A stretch of DNA of 26,036 bases from Chara braunii (lineage: Eukaryota; Streptophyta; Charophyceae; Charales; Characeae): contig BFEA01000251.1 in assembly GCA_003427395.1 (NCBI GenBank), forward strand, positions 611,139 through 637,174, given 5' to 3'. Position 1 is the first letter of the stretch; each line of letters opens with the position of its first letter. Below, piece after piece: positions 8,074-18,800 of the stretch. The translations under genes and the position numbers were made by a program. Below the pieces are notes generated by a model that saw only the letters and a program-made list of their open reading frames with translations, ran no database searches and had not been told where the DNA came from.

Positions 8074-8081
8074 TATATAAG
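8074..8081 (+). promoter_or_regulatory. TATA box in the element A LTR
   Basis: TATATAAG lies about 376 bases into the LTR, a plausible core promoter with transcription starting roughly 30 bases downstream. The related LTR at the right end lacks this word at the matching place. Confidence 0.6.
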
Positions 8082-9018
8082 ACTGGCCTGCCCTGGAGGC
8101 TGCAGGTAATTGGGAGGCCGCTCCTAGGTACTTCCCAGGCACTTCACGTGCAGGCAGGAGGCAGTCAGTAGTCTTCAGGATTCGGCAACAACACTCTGGA
8201 GGGAGCGCTGCAGGAGTAGTGTAGCGTTAGCATTAGTCTTCAGCGCTGGGCGCAGTAGGTAGTTGTAGTCTTCAGCATTGGGCGCCATAGCTAGGATAGC
8301 ACTAGAGAGAGAGAGATTGGGCGGAGGCCAGGATTACCTACCTGCAGCGCCGTTGCTCCAGCTTCGTCTTCGAGGTACCTGCAGCACAGTGCCAACTTCA
8401 CAGGTTAGTCTCTGGGTTGTGACAGAGAGAGAGTTCTTCTTCTTCCTCTTCTCAGTCCACCATCTCCCTCTCACCCTCTCATTATCCGACTTCACTCCAT
8501 CAGCAGACTACGAGAGAAAGAGAGAGAGAGAGCTTGGTGACATTGGATCTAGACTCGACTTTTGGGCTTCAGACATTGCGACGAGGGATTATTTGGGACT
8601 TGTGACAAAGACTTGGTGTTGACGACATTCCCATCTCTCCCCCTCTTCTTCGTCTGATCCCCTCCTCTTCGTCTGTGTATGTTTGGACCTGGCGCTTCCT
8701 TCCTCTGTACAGCGCCAGGCTCCTTCACACCTTGTGATGGACACGATGTATGTTTGGTCTGCGTTCAAACATTGATTGGGCTAGTGATTAGCATCCTAGC
8801 ATTCTGCTTCGCTATCTTATACTACGTGAATGAGGTCAGTCCCAGTCCGGTCAGGATTTGTATCTAAGTCTTCCCTGCGCTATTCAGCACCATTTTGTAT
8901 GTATCAGAATGCACATTGCTTGTTGAGATTCTACTTGGACTGCATTGTACATTCAGTCCTTTTTATCACATTGCGGATCCTCGGTTATTATGTACATCGC
9001 CCAACTGGGCATGTAACA

Positions 9019-9432
9019 GTCTCTCTTGTCCAAGCCTTACCTGTGGCTCCTGCGCATCACCGATGATAAAGGATCTAATGGCAAGTGCACGAGGACGATG
9101 GCCTGCTGCAGCACGGTTCGAAGAGATTAAGCAGCTGGTTGGCCACCATGCTGTCCTACTGGCCGGCACCTGGGCTCACGGACTTCTGGAGCAGCACTCT
9201 TGACATGGACATCAGGCTCAGTCTGCGACCTGCTATCCGGATCAGACTTCATCATCAGAATCGTGTACCGGACGCACCCTTGCACTTGAACCTTCATCTA
9301 TTGGACTGCTACACTACTTCTTTCAAGCTGGAACCCTCGCTACTACATGTCGCAAGCCTCCTGAAGACTGGTTTATCATCAGCATTTTGTACCCGGACTT
9401 ACTTCAAGACCTGCTTCAAGACTCTCAGCTAG
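9019..9432. other. Unassigned spacer between elements A and B
   Basis: About 410 bases of mixed composition follow the LTR end. Frames are short and I recognise no element. It may be genomic flank of A, or a chimeric junction where the 5' part of element B was lost. Confidence 0.4.
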
Positions 9433-9441
9433 ACCATTTTG

Positions 9442-12400
9442 CAAAATCGTAAGATATCATTCCTAGTTAGTGGCGATTGGCCCTTTGACATGTTGTTGGG
9501 CATGTACTACCTTGAGGTTGCCAAGCCCGAGTTTGACTGGGACAAGAAGGTGTTGAAGCACGAGTTGCCTAATGGGAGGACCGTTTGACTGGCTAAGTAT
9601 AAAGCCAGTAGGTTAATAGACTCCTATGGGTGTTTATGCGCATCTGCCTTCTATAAACCAAGAGGAAGGAATGTACTTAGTCTATGTCTCTGGAAAAGGG
9701 GATGTCGTTAAAACACCCTCAGAGATAGCGACAATCGTCGCTAAGTACCCTGATCTATTCGAGGAGCCCTCAGGAGTCGTAGACAGAGAGGTTGTCCATG
9801 CCATAGAGATCATCCCAGGTAGCAAGACACCTAAAGGGAGAATCTATAGGATGGCTCCGACCGAGTTCGACGAGCTTCGTCGGCAACTGAAAGAGCTCAC
9901 AGAAAAGGGTTGGATTCGGCCTAGCACTTCCCCCTTTGGCTCACCAGTCTTATTTGTTCCAAAGAAAAGGGGAATACTAAGGATGTGCATTGATTATAGA
10001 GGGGTCAATACCATCACCGTTAAGAACGCAGAGCCTCTACCACACATCGACAACCTATTGGATAGGGTGCAGGGGTGTAAGTACTACACCAAGATAGACT
10101 TAAAATCCGACTATCATCAGATTGCCATAAGATCAGAGGACCAACACAAAACCGCATTCCAGACCAGGTACGGTCTGTACGAGTTTGTGGTGATGTGCTA
10201 TGGCCTTTGCAATGNGTCGGGTACATTCCAGCACACCATGAATAGGATCTTCCATGACTACTTAGATAAGTTCGTCGTCGTGTACCTCGACGATATACTT
10301 ATCTTTAGTAAGANTGTCGAGGAGCATGCTCAGCATGTAGATAAAGTCATCTCACTCCTTCNGCAGCACAAGTATAAGATAAACAAAGAGAAATNGGAGT
10401 TCGGTCGCAATCGAATCTTGTACTTGGGTCATGAAGTATCCTCCGATGGGATTAGGCCGGAAGATGCGAAGGTGGCTAGGATACGTGACTGGCCACGACC
10501 NTANTCTGTGACTGAGGTCAGATTATTCTTGGGAATGTGTGGTTATTATCACAATTTCGTAAAGAATTATAGTATGATCGCATCTCCCTTGACTGATCTA
10601 ACTCGACTTGACACGCCATGGGACTGGACCGACGAGTGTGAGGCAGCATTCAAGCGTTTGAAGCATGCTCTCATGGTACCCGATCCGCAAAGGCCATTTG
10701 TTGTAACCACTCTCGCAAGCCAATANGNCATTGGCGTAGTGTTGGCTNAACAGAAAGGGAAAAAGTTGAAACCGGTCGAGTACATGAGCAAAAAGATGTC
10801 ATCAAAGAAGTTGGCAAAGTCCACCTACGAGAGGGAACTCTATGCTCTCTACAAGGCACTTGNCCACTGGAGGCNCTNTCTATTAGGAAGGTTCTTCTAT
10901 TTGAGAACTGACCATCAGACCCTCAAGTCGATCAAGACCNAACCAGTTGTCTCCGATGCACTCAAACGCTGGATTGAAGTCATAGATCAATATGACTTCA
11001 AACTAAACTATATGAAGGGAGAGTACAACAAGGTTGGGGACGCATTGTCTAGAAGGGCAGATTACCTAGTTGCGCTGATTTCCGAGTTTGGCTTATCTGA
11101 AGACGTGACTCGATCTTTGGGAGAAGCCTACAAGGAAGATCCCATCACGATGGATATCATCAATAAACTGCAGGCCAAAGACAAGGCCACCACTGACGAG
11201 TTTGCGATGGTGGATGGGTTACTCTTTCCTGAAAAGGCGGGGTTTAAAAGGTTAGTTGTTCCATCTAGGGAAGTTTTGCGTAGTTTATTTTTAGGTGAGT
11301 GCCATGACGCAACGGGACATTTCGGCTACAAGAACACTAGTGTTAATTTAATACAGCGACTTTGGTGGCCTAACATGCTAGACGATGCAAAGAAATACGT
11401 AGAGACCTGCCAGGTCTGTCAACGGGACAAGCCGCGGACTCAAGCTCCGCTTGGGTTACTAAAGCCTCTACCCATTCCTACTGGCCCAGGGCAAAGTATC
11501 TCCATGGACTTCATGGATACTCTCGTGACCAGCAAGAATGGCAAGAGGCACATCTTCGTCATAGTTGATATGTTCACTAAGTACGCTAGACTAATTGCCA
11601 TGCTGGAGACTGCCACGACTGAACATGTCATCGAGTTATTCATGGATAACTGGGTGCGTGACTTTGGACTGCCAAAGACAATCGTTAGTGATAGAGATGT
11701 GCATTTCACAAGTGAGATGTGGAAGAAGGCTGCTGAACAGATGGGCAGCCAGCTTCAGATGACTTCAGGGAATCATCCCGAAGCAAATGGGTAGGCTGAA
11801 CAGATCAACCGTGTGGTGCAGCATCTGCCGAGGCATTACATCAAGCCCAACCAGGATGACTGGGATGAGAAATTACCTCTCATCGCCAGCCTGTACAACA
11901 ATGTTGTACATAGCACCACCAGCATGAGTCCTAATCAGCTGCATCTGGGATGGAATCCTAGATCTGCTCTACACTGCCTCCTGTCTGAAAACCGAATTGT
12001 TGCAACTCCTGGAACCATTGAATTTCGTGTCCAGTATGAGAAATTGTTGCAGCAGACTGTCGAACACATCAAGACACCTCAGGAAGCTATGATTGCTTCT
12101 GAGAACAAACGTCGCCGACAATCCACATTTCAGGTAGGGGAACATGTTTGGGTCAAGGCTAGTAAGTTGTCACGGGAGTTTGGCATCTCTAGGAAAGTAA
12201 GGCCTCTGTATTTTGGTCCCTAGGAAGTCTTGGATATTGGGGGGAATGATTTGGATGGTCCCACGTACGTCATTCGTATCCCTGGTCACCTACACACTTA
12301 CCCTGTTTTTCACGCCTCCAAGCTTGCACCTTTCGTTGAGACAGCACAGTTCCCATCACAGAGATCTATGCTGCCCCCAACCATGGATGGCCACATGGAC

Positions 12401-12601
12401 GTCGACGACATCCTGGATCACAGAGACATGGTTGTTCCCAAGCCATCTGGCAAGGGAAGACGTTAACTTGCAAGGGAGGATTTCAGGCATCATACTAATC
12501 CTAAGGAAGATCGATGGATTTCAAGGGAGGAACTTGTGAAGACAGTGCCTCAGATCGTGGCAGATTATGGGAAGAAACTGAAGGGGAAGGCGCCAACATG
12601 A
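9442..12601 (+). pseudogene. pol: pol of element B (protease end, RT, RNase H, integrase)
   Basis: Protease-end words (DWPFDMLLGM) lie at about 9475-9505 in one frame, with a TGA at 9586. A one-base shift near 9655-9672 leads into a frame then kept to 12601. RT motifs are MCIDYRG (9983), [10 protein letters not shown] (Asp replaces the usual Gly) and YLDD (10283-10294), but the MPFGL-type word is altered to MCYGL. In RNase H the TDAS word reads TLAS (codon 10712-10714), losing the catalytic Asp. Integrase keeps the zinc-binding HH-CC region (CQVCQRDK near 11410) and D-D-35-E (Asp at 11507 and 11690, Glu at 11798). In-frame stops are TAG 11792 (Gln expected in the ANGQAEQ word), TAG 12221 (Trp expected in FGPWEV) and TAA 12464. 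The last segment (DRWISREELVKT) ends at TGA 12599-12601. Single N bases dot 10215-10940. The protein cannot be made in full. Confidence 0.9.
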
Positions 12602-12624
12602 AGCATCTCAGCGGACTTTCGAAG

Positions 12625-12639
12625 CTAAGGGGGATGGAA
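12625..12639 (+). other. Polypurine tract of element B
   Basis: CTAAGGGGGATGGAA immediately precedes the LTR start TGTGAGG. Confidence 0.65.
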
Positions 12640-13552
12640 TGTGAGGAATAAGCCCTCAAGCCTTGACAGTTGCGCCTGGGCACATACACACAAAGCAGGG
12701 CCGATACATTGGGAAGTAGGCCGCCGGCGTTTGGAAAAGCGGTACTGCCTATGCACCTACCTGGGAGCCTTGCACAAATGCAGCAAAGCAAACAGCCCAA
12801 GTTCGAGATTCAGGCCGTCCCCAACTGAAAAGGGCCCAGACCCTCAACTGTAGTATCGGGTCTGGGCACGAGGTCTGAGGCCCAACCGGAAGTTACTGGA
12901 CGCTTCCAGCCAGGCCACACGCAGCATCCAAGAGGCTGCCACTTCCATAAAAGAAGTGAGGCAGCCCAGGCGAGCGATTCTGGCCAGTACAGGCAATGCG
13001 GAAGTGCTGCTGCGCTCCTGCTTGTTGTTGCGCTGTTGCCAAGGGCGCTGACGGGGCGCGTAAAGGTGAAGGGGGGCGCTGCAGGGCAGCGGGCCGCAGG
13101 CAGCCATAGCCGGGCTGCTGGGCGCCAGGGGGTACAGCGGACGATCTGGTGGTCTTTAGGGAAGGAGGCGCAGGGTGGGGTAATCAAGGTCTGATTGAGG
13201 GTGATGAGATACGTACCTGGTACATGAAGAGAGGTCGGCTATGGTGTTGACAGTCATGTACATTGGTCTTCGAGAGTCGAAGTGAGCCTGTTGCGTGAAC
13301 CAGCTGTAGGTAGGATAGTCGGGTAGAGTAGGCTGGGCGTTGGGCGCTGGGCGCCAGACAGAGAGGAGCGACTTTGGATATTGTGCTGGTGATGCCTACA
13401 GGCTTGAACATTGGCTCATTACTTCATTGTATTGCACTATATGGATGGTTTCTCTGTGCATTTTGTACTGTCTGCTTGGACACAACTACCTAGACATCTG
13501 TGTGATTTCGCAACTGGTTTTCTGTAAATCGTTCACACTCATATTCCTTGCA
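12640..13552 (+). repeat. 3' LTR of element B (about 913 bp)
   Basis: It starts TGTGAGGAATA after the polypurine tract. The proposed end is TATTCCTTGCA at 13552, which pairs imperfectly with the start as a terminal inverted repeat. The 3' boundary is therefore less sure than the 5' one. A TATA-like CATAAAAG lies at 12946-12953. The middle (13020-13140) is very GC-rich, and GGGCGCTGGGCGCCAG-like words near 13341-13356 echo words in the element A LTRs. Small ORFs here are not supported. Confidence 0.65.
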
Positions 13553-13608
13553 ATAAGTGATGAAATAAAAAAAAAAGTATTTTGTAGGAATTTGGCAAAA
13601 GGAAGATG

Positions 13609-13807
13609 TTAAACCACTAGTACCTTTGCCGCGTGGGAAAATAGCGGGCCTCGGGTAGGCGTCCGACCTTTTCGAGGCCGAAACGAAATGACAACCGCCA
13701 TTTATGAATGGCAGTCGTCGTCGGGCCCGACCTCCGAATATTTAGGAGTTTGGGAAAACTGCCAGTTTTCCCTATTTTCCCACGCGGGAAAGGTACTAGT
13801 GGTTTAA
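13609..13807. mobile_element. MITE copy 1, TTAA-flanked, 36-bp terminal inverted repeats
   Basis: The left end TTAAACCACTAGTACCTTTG and the right end are inverted repeats matching at 35 of 36 bases (to ...GGGAAAATAG). TTAA stands at both outer edges, the target duplication of piggyBac-type transposons. The 199-bp unit has no coding capacity. Subterminal words (CGGGCCTCGGGT, CCGACCTCC, TTTAGGAGTTTGGGAAAACTG) recur in the adjacent copy. Confidence 0.85.
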
Positions 13808-13997
13808 ACAACTAGTACCTTTGCCGCGTGGGAAAATAGCGGGCCTCGGGTGGGCCTCCGACCTTTTCGGAGGCTGAAACGAAACGACGGCCGCCGATTA
13901 GATTTATCAATGGCCCGACCTCCAAATTTTTAGGAGTTTGGGAAAACTGCCACTTTTCCCTACTTTCCCAACACTGGCAGAGGTACTAGTGGTTTAA
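13804..13997. mobile_element. MITE copy 2, tandem and sharing the TTAA of copy 1
   Basis: Same family and orientation as the previous unit. It starts at the shared TTAA (13804-13807) with AACAACTAGTACCTTTG and ends GAGGTACTAGTGGTTTAA. The inverted repeats are more diverged (several mismatches and an indel). It is 194 bp and non-coding. The arrangement fits insertion of one copy into the TTAA at the edge of the other. Confidence 0.8.
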
Positions 13998-14011
13998 AAT
14001 TCCAAAAAACG

Positions 14012-14190
14012 CTAGGCTACCAGAGTGGCCCGGGGTCACTTGCCCGGTCGGGCCAAAAACATTTAAAATTTTAAAAATAAAAAAAAAGATTTTTAAGTTT
14101 ATTTTTTATTTTAAATTTGGTGAAGAATTTCGATGTGACCCTGAGGTAAAAGTTGTTCAATTTATTTTTTGCATAACACAATTTTTTTGT

Positions 14191-14224
<34 letters not shown>

Positions 14225-14350
14225 CTGGACCTTCCCTGGTCCTTTCCCTGGCTGGACACGCGGGGGACAGCCGGCCTGGCAGGTTACCAAGTTAAACAGA
14301 CAATGAATTTCGAATAAAAATATTAATTCCGANNNNNNNNNNNNNNNNNN

Positions 14351-14391
<41 letters not shown>

Positions 14392-14460
14392 GTTGGGACC
14401 TTCCCTGGTCCTTGCACGGGCTGGCCACCCGGGACCCAGGCGGCCCGGCTGGTAGCCTAG
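14012..14460. mobile_element. Fold-back repeat with CTAGGCTACCAG ends, copy 1
   Basis: A perfect 12-bp terminal inverted repeat, CTAGGCTACCAG...CTGGTAGCCTAG, bounds a unit. Its order is a GC-rich left arm, an A/T-rich block, a conserved word (TTTGGTGAAGAATTTCGATGTGACCCT, 14116-14142, read here in two pieces), a long poly-T, and a GC-rich right arm (CCTGGTCCTT...GGCTGG). An 18-base N gap lies inside, and the right part is present twice around the gap. No clear target duplication is seen. It is non-coding. Confidence 0.65.
14333..14350. other. Assembly gap (18 N) beside a duplicated segment
   Basis: The run of N joins two copies of a roughly 110-base segment (about 14222-14332 and 14390-14500) that ends identically in GAATTTCGAATAAAAATATT. 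Confidence 0.95.
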
Positions 14461-14841
14461 GAAAAGGGACAATGAATTTCGAATAAAAATATTAATTCCG
14501 ACTTGAATTAATTGAATTTATTCAAAAATAATTGATGTGTTCGAAAATCCATGTGTCATGAAAACTTTTTTAAAAAAAATAGTTAACGCTAAAGTATTTT
14601 CGAATTACAAAAAAATCAAAAAAGAATTAATTAAAATTATTTTTGAACTTCGAAAAAGAAATGTCGAAAAAGAAATAATTTCGAATGAGAAAATTTTCAA
14701 AACAGAATTATTTTAAAGTATTTTCAATTTTTGAAAAACAAATATCGATTTGTTTTTTTAATTAATTGTAAAGTATTTTTGAATTAAAATTTTCAAAAAA
14801 GTATAAATTAAAAATGTTTTCAAATTACAAAAAAAGGAATT
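14461..14841. repeat. AT-rich TTCGAA satellite, left of element C
   Basis: Degenerate repetition of words such as AAAGTATTTTCGAATTAC, AAAAAGAATTAATT and TTTTCAAAAA with an irregular period near 50-60 bases. The same sequence resumes right of element C at 23427, showing that C was inserted into it. It is non-coding. Confidence 0.65.
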
Positions 14842-15773
14842 TGCAATCAAACTCGCTTTCTTTCACACTTCACATGCATGTAAACAGGTCGCACAGCAAA
14901 CCGGCGACAAGCGCCCACTCAAAGCTCAGAGATATGGTAACCCAGAACACAGTTCAGATACAAGCTCGCTTCAAATGGCTATGGCGCGTCAGCGGCTGTA
15001 CAACTCTCTGTTCGTCACTGCGCCCTACTCTGCTGTTCACACACACTCAACTTAGGATCACCCTGGATATCCCACACACGACACACTGTACACACACGCA
15101 CACATACACTACACCCTTCTTCCAGCTATGGCGGCTATGGCCACTACTACCTCTACCGCTATGGCTAAACTCTCCTTCTCGCCCACTTCGTCTTCGGGCA
15201 TACTGCAGACAACCTCGCACAAGTCGCTGTAGCAGCGCTTCCGCATGGCTTACGTAGGAATGAATGAATGGATGGGCGCTGCCTCTTGATTTATACTTCT
15301 ATAACTCGTTGGTCTGCCCCTTTCCCATGCCCGTGGTGCACACTGTCCCATACGACACTTGCTTGATTGGACTAGGACGGACTGGGACTAGTACCGCTGA
15401 CTCAGCAAGGGTGGACTCCACCACTTGCCCACTTGCCTCTCTCTAGACGTGAGCCAACTTCGAAAGGCCACTACTGGGACCTTTCGGAAGTCTGTAGTCC
15501 AGGCCTTTCTAATACTGTAGCAGTTACGGCCTTGACCTTTCATAAGTCCTAGAGCTACGACTTCTAGAACTCCTTATGACCTCTATCCGACAGGTCTACA
15601 AATCGAACCCCTACAACCTACGGACCCTAAGACAGTCTACCAACTGTTACAATACACAGGTCACGGGTTCAACTCTCGGGGTCGACGCAGGTAATGTACA
15701 CAGGTAAGGTAAAGTCTAGGGATCGAGCCCTGGGATCTGCATTCGCTACTGCTAGCAGGTGAATACCGTTTCA
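14842..15773 (-). repeat. 3' LTR of element C (932 bp)
   Basis: On the minus strand it runs from TGAAACGG (next to the polypurine tract) to GATTGCA. It is collinear with 22580-23426 apart from a 79-bp extra segment (14948-15026) and a 6-bp extra segment near 15390. Together these account exactly for the 85-bp length difference. Confidence 0.92.
15289..15295 (-). promoter_or_regulatory. TATA box in element C 3' LTR
   Basis: The minus strand reads GTATAAATC. The same word sits at the equivalent place in the other LTR. Confidence 0.55.
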
Positions 15774-15786
15774 CTCCCGCCGACAT
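15774..15786 (-). other. Polypurine tract of element C
   Basis: The minus strand reads TCGGCGGGAG immediately before the LTR start TGAAACGG. It is short and interrupted by C but correctly placed. Confidence 0.6.
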
Positions 15787-15808
15787 TTCGAGGTCCTCCG
15801 GGAATAAT

Positions 15809-18800
15809 TCAGTCCAAAGCAGGACCTTTACCTTTCTTATCTCTCTCGTAGGCTCTAACTATGTCGGGAGTTGTTTCTAGAAGTTCAGTTCTAGTAAACC
15901 AGCTATCGTCCTCTGGTTCCTGATAAGCAAACCAGACTTTATACTGTTTCTGTGGACGACCTCTACCTCCTGTTCTAAACACATCTTCACCTACAATGCC
16001 GTCAATGTCGTACCTTCAGTCCATGTCTGGGGGGACCATGGATCTTCTAGATAGAAACTGTTGACTTGTGACTCATGGCAACAACTTTGACGCATGAAAC
16101 ACGGGGTAGGTGTGGAGGTGTGTTGGGATCTCTATTGTGTAGGACGGTCCATCCTTTCCGCCCTTAACTTCTAGAACTGGCCACGGTCCTCTATAAGCGG
16201 GCAGTAACTTCGGTGAGATGTTTTCCTCAGGAGCAGACTCTTTGGATTTGACCCAGACCAGGTCGCCTACTTGAAACTGTGACCGGTGACGGTGCTTGTT
16301 AGCGTGTTCTATCATTCGGTGTTGGGCCTTCCTGAGGTTCTCTACAACGGTAGCTAACTCCTTCTCGTGCTGTATCGCAAACTCTCTGGTACCGGGCGGT
16401 ACCTGTGAATCTGGTCCCGGTTAAGTCCCTCAAACGGTCTGCGCGGTCTAAAGGACTTGTGGCTAATGCACGCTGTTATTATAGGCACTGGCTACCTTGG
16501 GCAACATCTCATCCCAATTGACTTGATCGGGTCTAATGTACATATGCAGAACTTGTTGAAGGATCTTATTCATTTATTTGGTCTGATCGTTAGTCTCGGG
16601 GTGCCGGCCAGACGACATAAGCAACTTTCACCCATAGGCTTTCATGAGTTCCTTCCAGTTTTGACTAGTGAACCGGGTGTCTCTATCGCTAACTATAGAC
16701 AACGGAATCCCGTGATCACTAACCCAATGGTCAAAAAACTTCTGAATGACTAATTCAGTGCGTGCCTCTACAGGCAAGGGAACAAAAACTGCATATTTGC
16801 TAAATCTATCGACTATGACCATGACTTGGCTGTTGTCGTGCCTACTCTTGACACCAGCGTCTATGAAGTCAATGGAGACTGAATTTCCAGGTTGGTCAGG
16901 AATGGGCAAGGGTCGAAGAAGACCTAGAGTGGCACGTGTAGTTGTCTTATATCTTTGGCAAACTTTACAATTGCGAAAATACTCTATGTAGTCAACTTTC
17001 ATTCCCGGCCATGTATACGCATGCATCAGGTTGGCGAGAGTCCTTTGCCAACCGAAATGTCCCTCTGTATCGTGACATTCCCCTAAGATCAAACTGCGGA
17101 TCTCCTCACTATTGGGAACACACAATCGGTCTACTACGTCGGTCTTCTTGAACAACAATCCTTCTGTCGTGCGATAGTGTGGTTCTGTCTTTGGGGCCTC
17201 CTTAACTCTCTTGAGGAGGTCGCTACAGATAGGGTCTTGCGCATATGCCTGTCTTACTTTCTCTTACAGGTCTGTCCCTACATCCAGATAGTGGACTACA
17301 GCTCCAAAGTAGTCTGACCTCCTACTTAGAGAATCCGCAACCACATTGTACTTGCCCTTGACCGGTTTGAGCTCAAAGTCATACTGGTCTATCTCAGCGG
17401 CCCACCTAGTCAACTTAGGTGTCATTTTGGCCTGTGTCTTCATCCACCTCAGAGTCTCGTGGTCTGAATACACTTTGAAGTGCCTCCCAAGCACGTAATG
17501 CTTCCAGTGTTCTAAGGCTTGGCTGACAGCTTAGAGTTCTCTCTCGTAACTCGAGGTAGCTACCTTCTCTGAGGGCATCCTCGCTGACATGAACTCTACG
17601 GGTCTGTAGCCATTGTCGTCGTCTTGCTGTAACACGGCGCCTATACCATACGGACTCGCGCCCGTGGTGACGACAAATGGCAAAGACGGATCTGCTACTT
17701 TGAGGATAGGGTACTCTATCAACGCGCGCTTTAGCTTCTTGAGCGCGGACGTACAGTCTTTGCCCCACTGCCAGATTGCTTCTTTCTTTAGCAACCGGTG
17801 AAGGGGAGAGGTGTTCCTCACGAACTTCCTATAGTAGTTAGCCAGACCTAGGAACGACCGCAACTCTGTCAGTGTGCGGGGTGTCGGTCAATCTCTAATT
17901 GCCGCTATTTTGCTGTCCTCTCGCTTAATGCCATCTCCGTCTAAAATGTGGCCCAAGTACAAGACTTGTGTTTTGGTCCATTCGCACTTCTTCGCATTGA
18001 TCTTGAAGTTAGCCTCTCTCAGCTTCTCCAAGACCTGCCTCAAATGACCCTGATGTTCTTGGAGGGTCCTACTGAAAACTAAGATGTCGTCCAAATAAAC
18101 TACGACGAACCTATCTAACCAAGGCCTAAACAAATCATTCATACATCGCTGAAATGTAGTTGGCGCATTGGTCAGTCCAAAGGGCATCACTATAAACTCA
18201 TAATGCCCATATCTAGTCCGGAAGACAGTTTTGTACTGGTCATCAGGATGGACCTCAATCTGATGATATCCGGACTTTAAATCTATCTTTATAAAATATC
18301 TGCAACCCTGCACCCGATCCAAGAGATTGTCTATCCTGGGCAGCGGTTCAGTGTTCTTTACTGTGATCCCATTCAGACCCCTATAATCTATACACATGCG
18401 TAACTCTCCCTCCTTTTTGGGGACAAATAATACTGGTGCTCCAAAAGGAGACGAATTGGGCCAAACCCAACCCTTTTCTAGGAGCTCGTCTAACTGCTTA
18501 CGCAACTCCTTTAACTCCCTTGGGGACATCCTGTAGACTGCTCCCTTAGGAGTTCTACTGTCAGGCTGTATCTCTATCCGGTGCTGGATCGGCCGCGGTA
18601 CTACTCCAGTCGGCAGTTCTGCTAAGTCTTTAAACTCTTCCAACAGCTTGGCAATGGTTGGATCCATGGGTGTGTCTTCTCTAGGCTCAATGACAGGCCT
18701 TACATAAGCTACGAAGACCTGCTCTTCTAACTGCTCCTGTCTCACTAGTCGCGCGAATGTGGGAGCACTTAGACAACAATGTGCCAAAGAGTTGTCTACT

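Larger units (their letters stand above)
4045..9018 (+). mobile_element. Element A: Ty3/gypsy deletion derivative
   Basis: Order on the plus strand: last bases of a 5' LTR (GCATGTAACA), primer-binding site, leader with a CCACGTCA array, gag, protease, a short pol tail, polypurine tract and a complete 3' LTR. The reverse transcriptase, RNase H and integrase expected between protease and pol tail are absent. The element could not have been autonomous in this form and would depend on related copies. Gag and pol also carry a nonsense codon and frameshifts. The bases after the 3' LTR (GTCTC) cannot be matched as a target duplication because the 5' LTR is lost. Confidence 0.8.
7698..9018 (+). repeat. 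Complete 3' LTR of element A (1,321 bp)
   Basis: It starts TGTTACATGC right after the polypurine tract and ends GCATGTAACA, a perfect 10-bp terminal inverted repeat with TG...CA ends. Inside are a 47-bp tandem repeat, a TATA box near 8074, repeated AGTCTTCAGC words, a GT-type splice-donor-like CAG|GTTAGT at 8401-8409, GA-rich runs and a C/T-rich stretch. A diverged copy occupies 25335-26036. Short ORFs within it are not supported as genes. Confidence 0.9.
9433..13552 (+). mobile_element. Element B: 5'-truncated Ty3/gypsy retrotransposon
   Basis: Recognisable sequence begins inside the C-terminal part of protease and continues through RT, RNase H, integrase and a pol tail. It ends with a polypurine tract and one LTR. 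No gag, primer site or 5' LTR precedes it. The family differs from A and C but shares the domain order protease-RT-RNase H-integrase. Confidence 0.85.

Noticed and set aside
8278-9432. Small plus-strand ORFs in the element A LTR and the following spacer
   Set aside because: They lie in non-coding LTR or unassigned sequence, without motifs or conservation in the second LTR.
14071-14428. Lys-run minus-strand ORFs
   Set aside because: These are poly-T tracts of the fold-back repeat and an N gap read on the opposite strand.
14814-15446. Plus-strand ORFs in the element C LTR
   Set aside because: They are antisense to the element, and the equivalent region in the other LTR does not keep them open.
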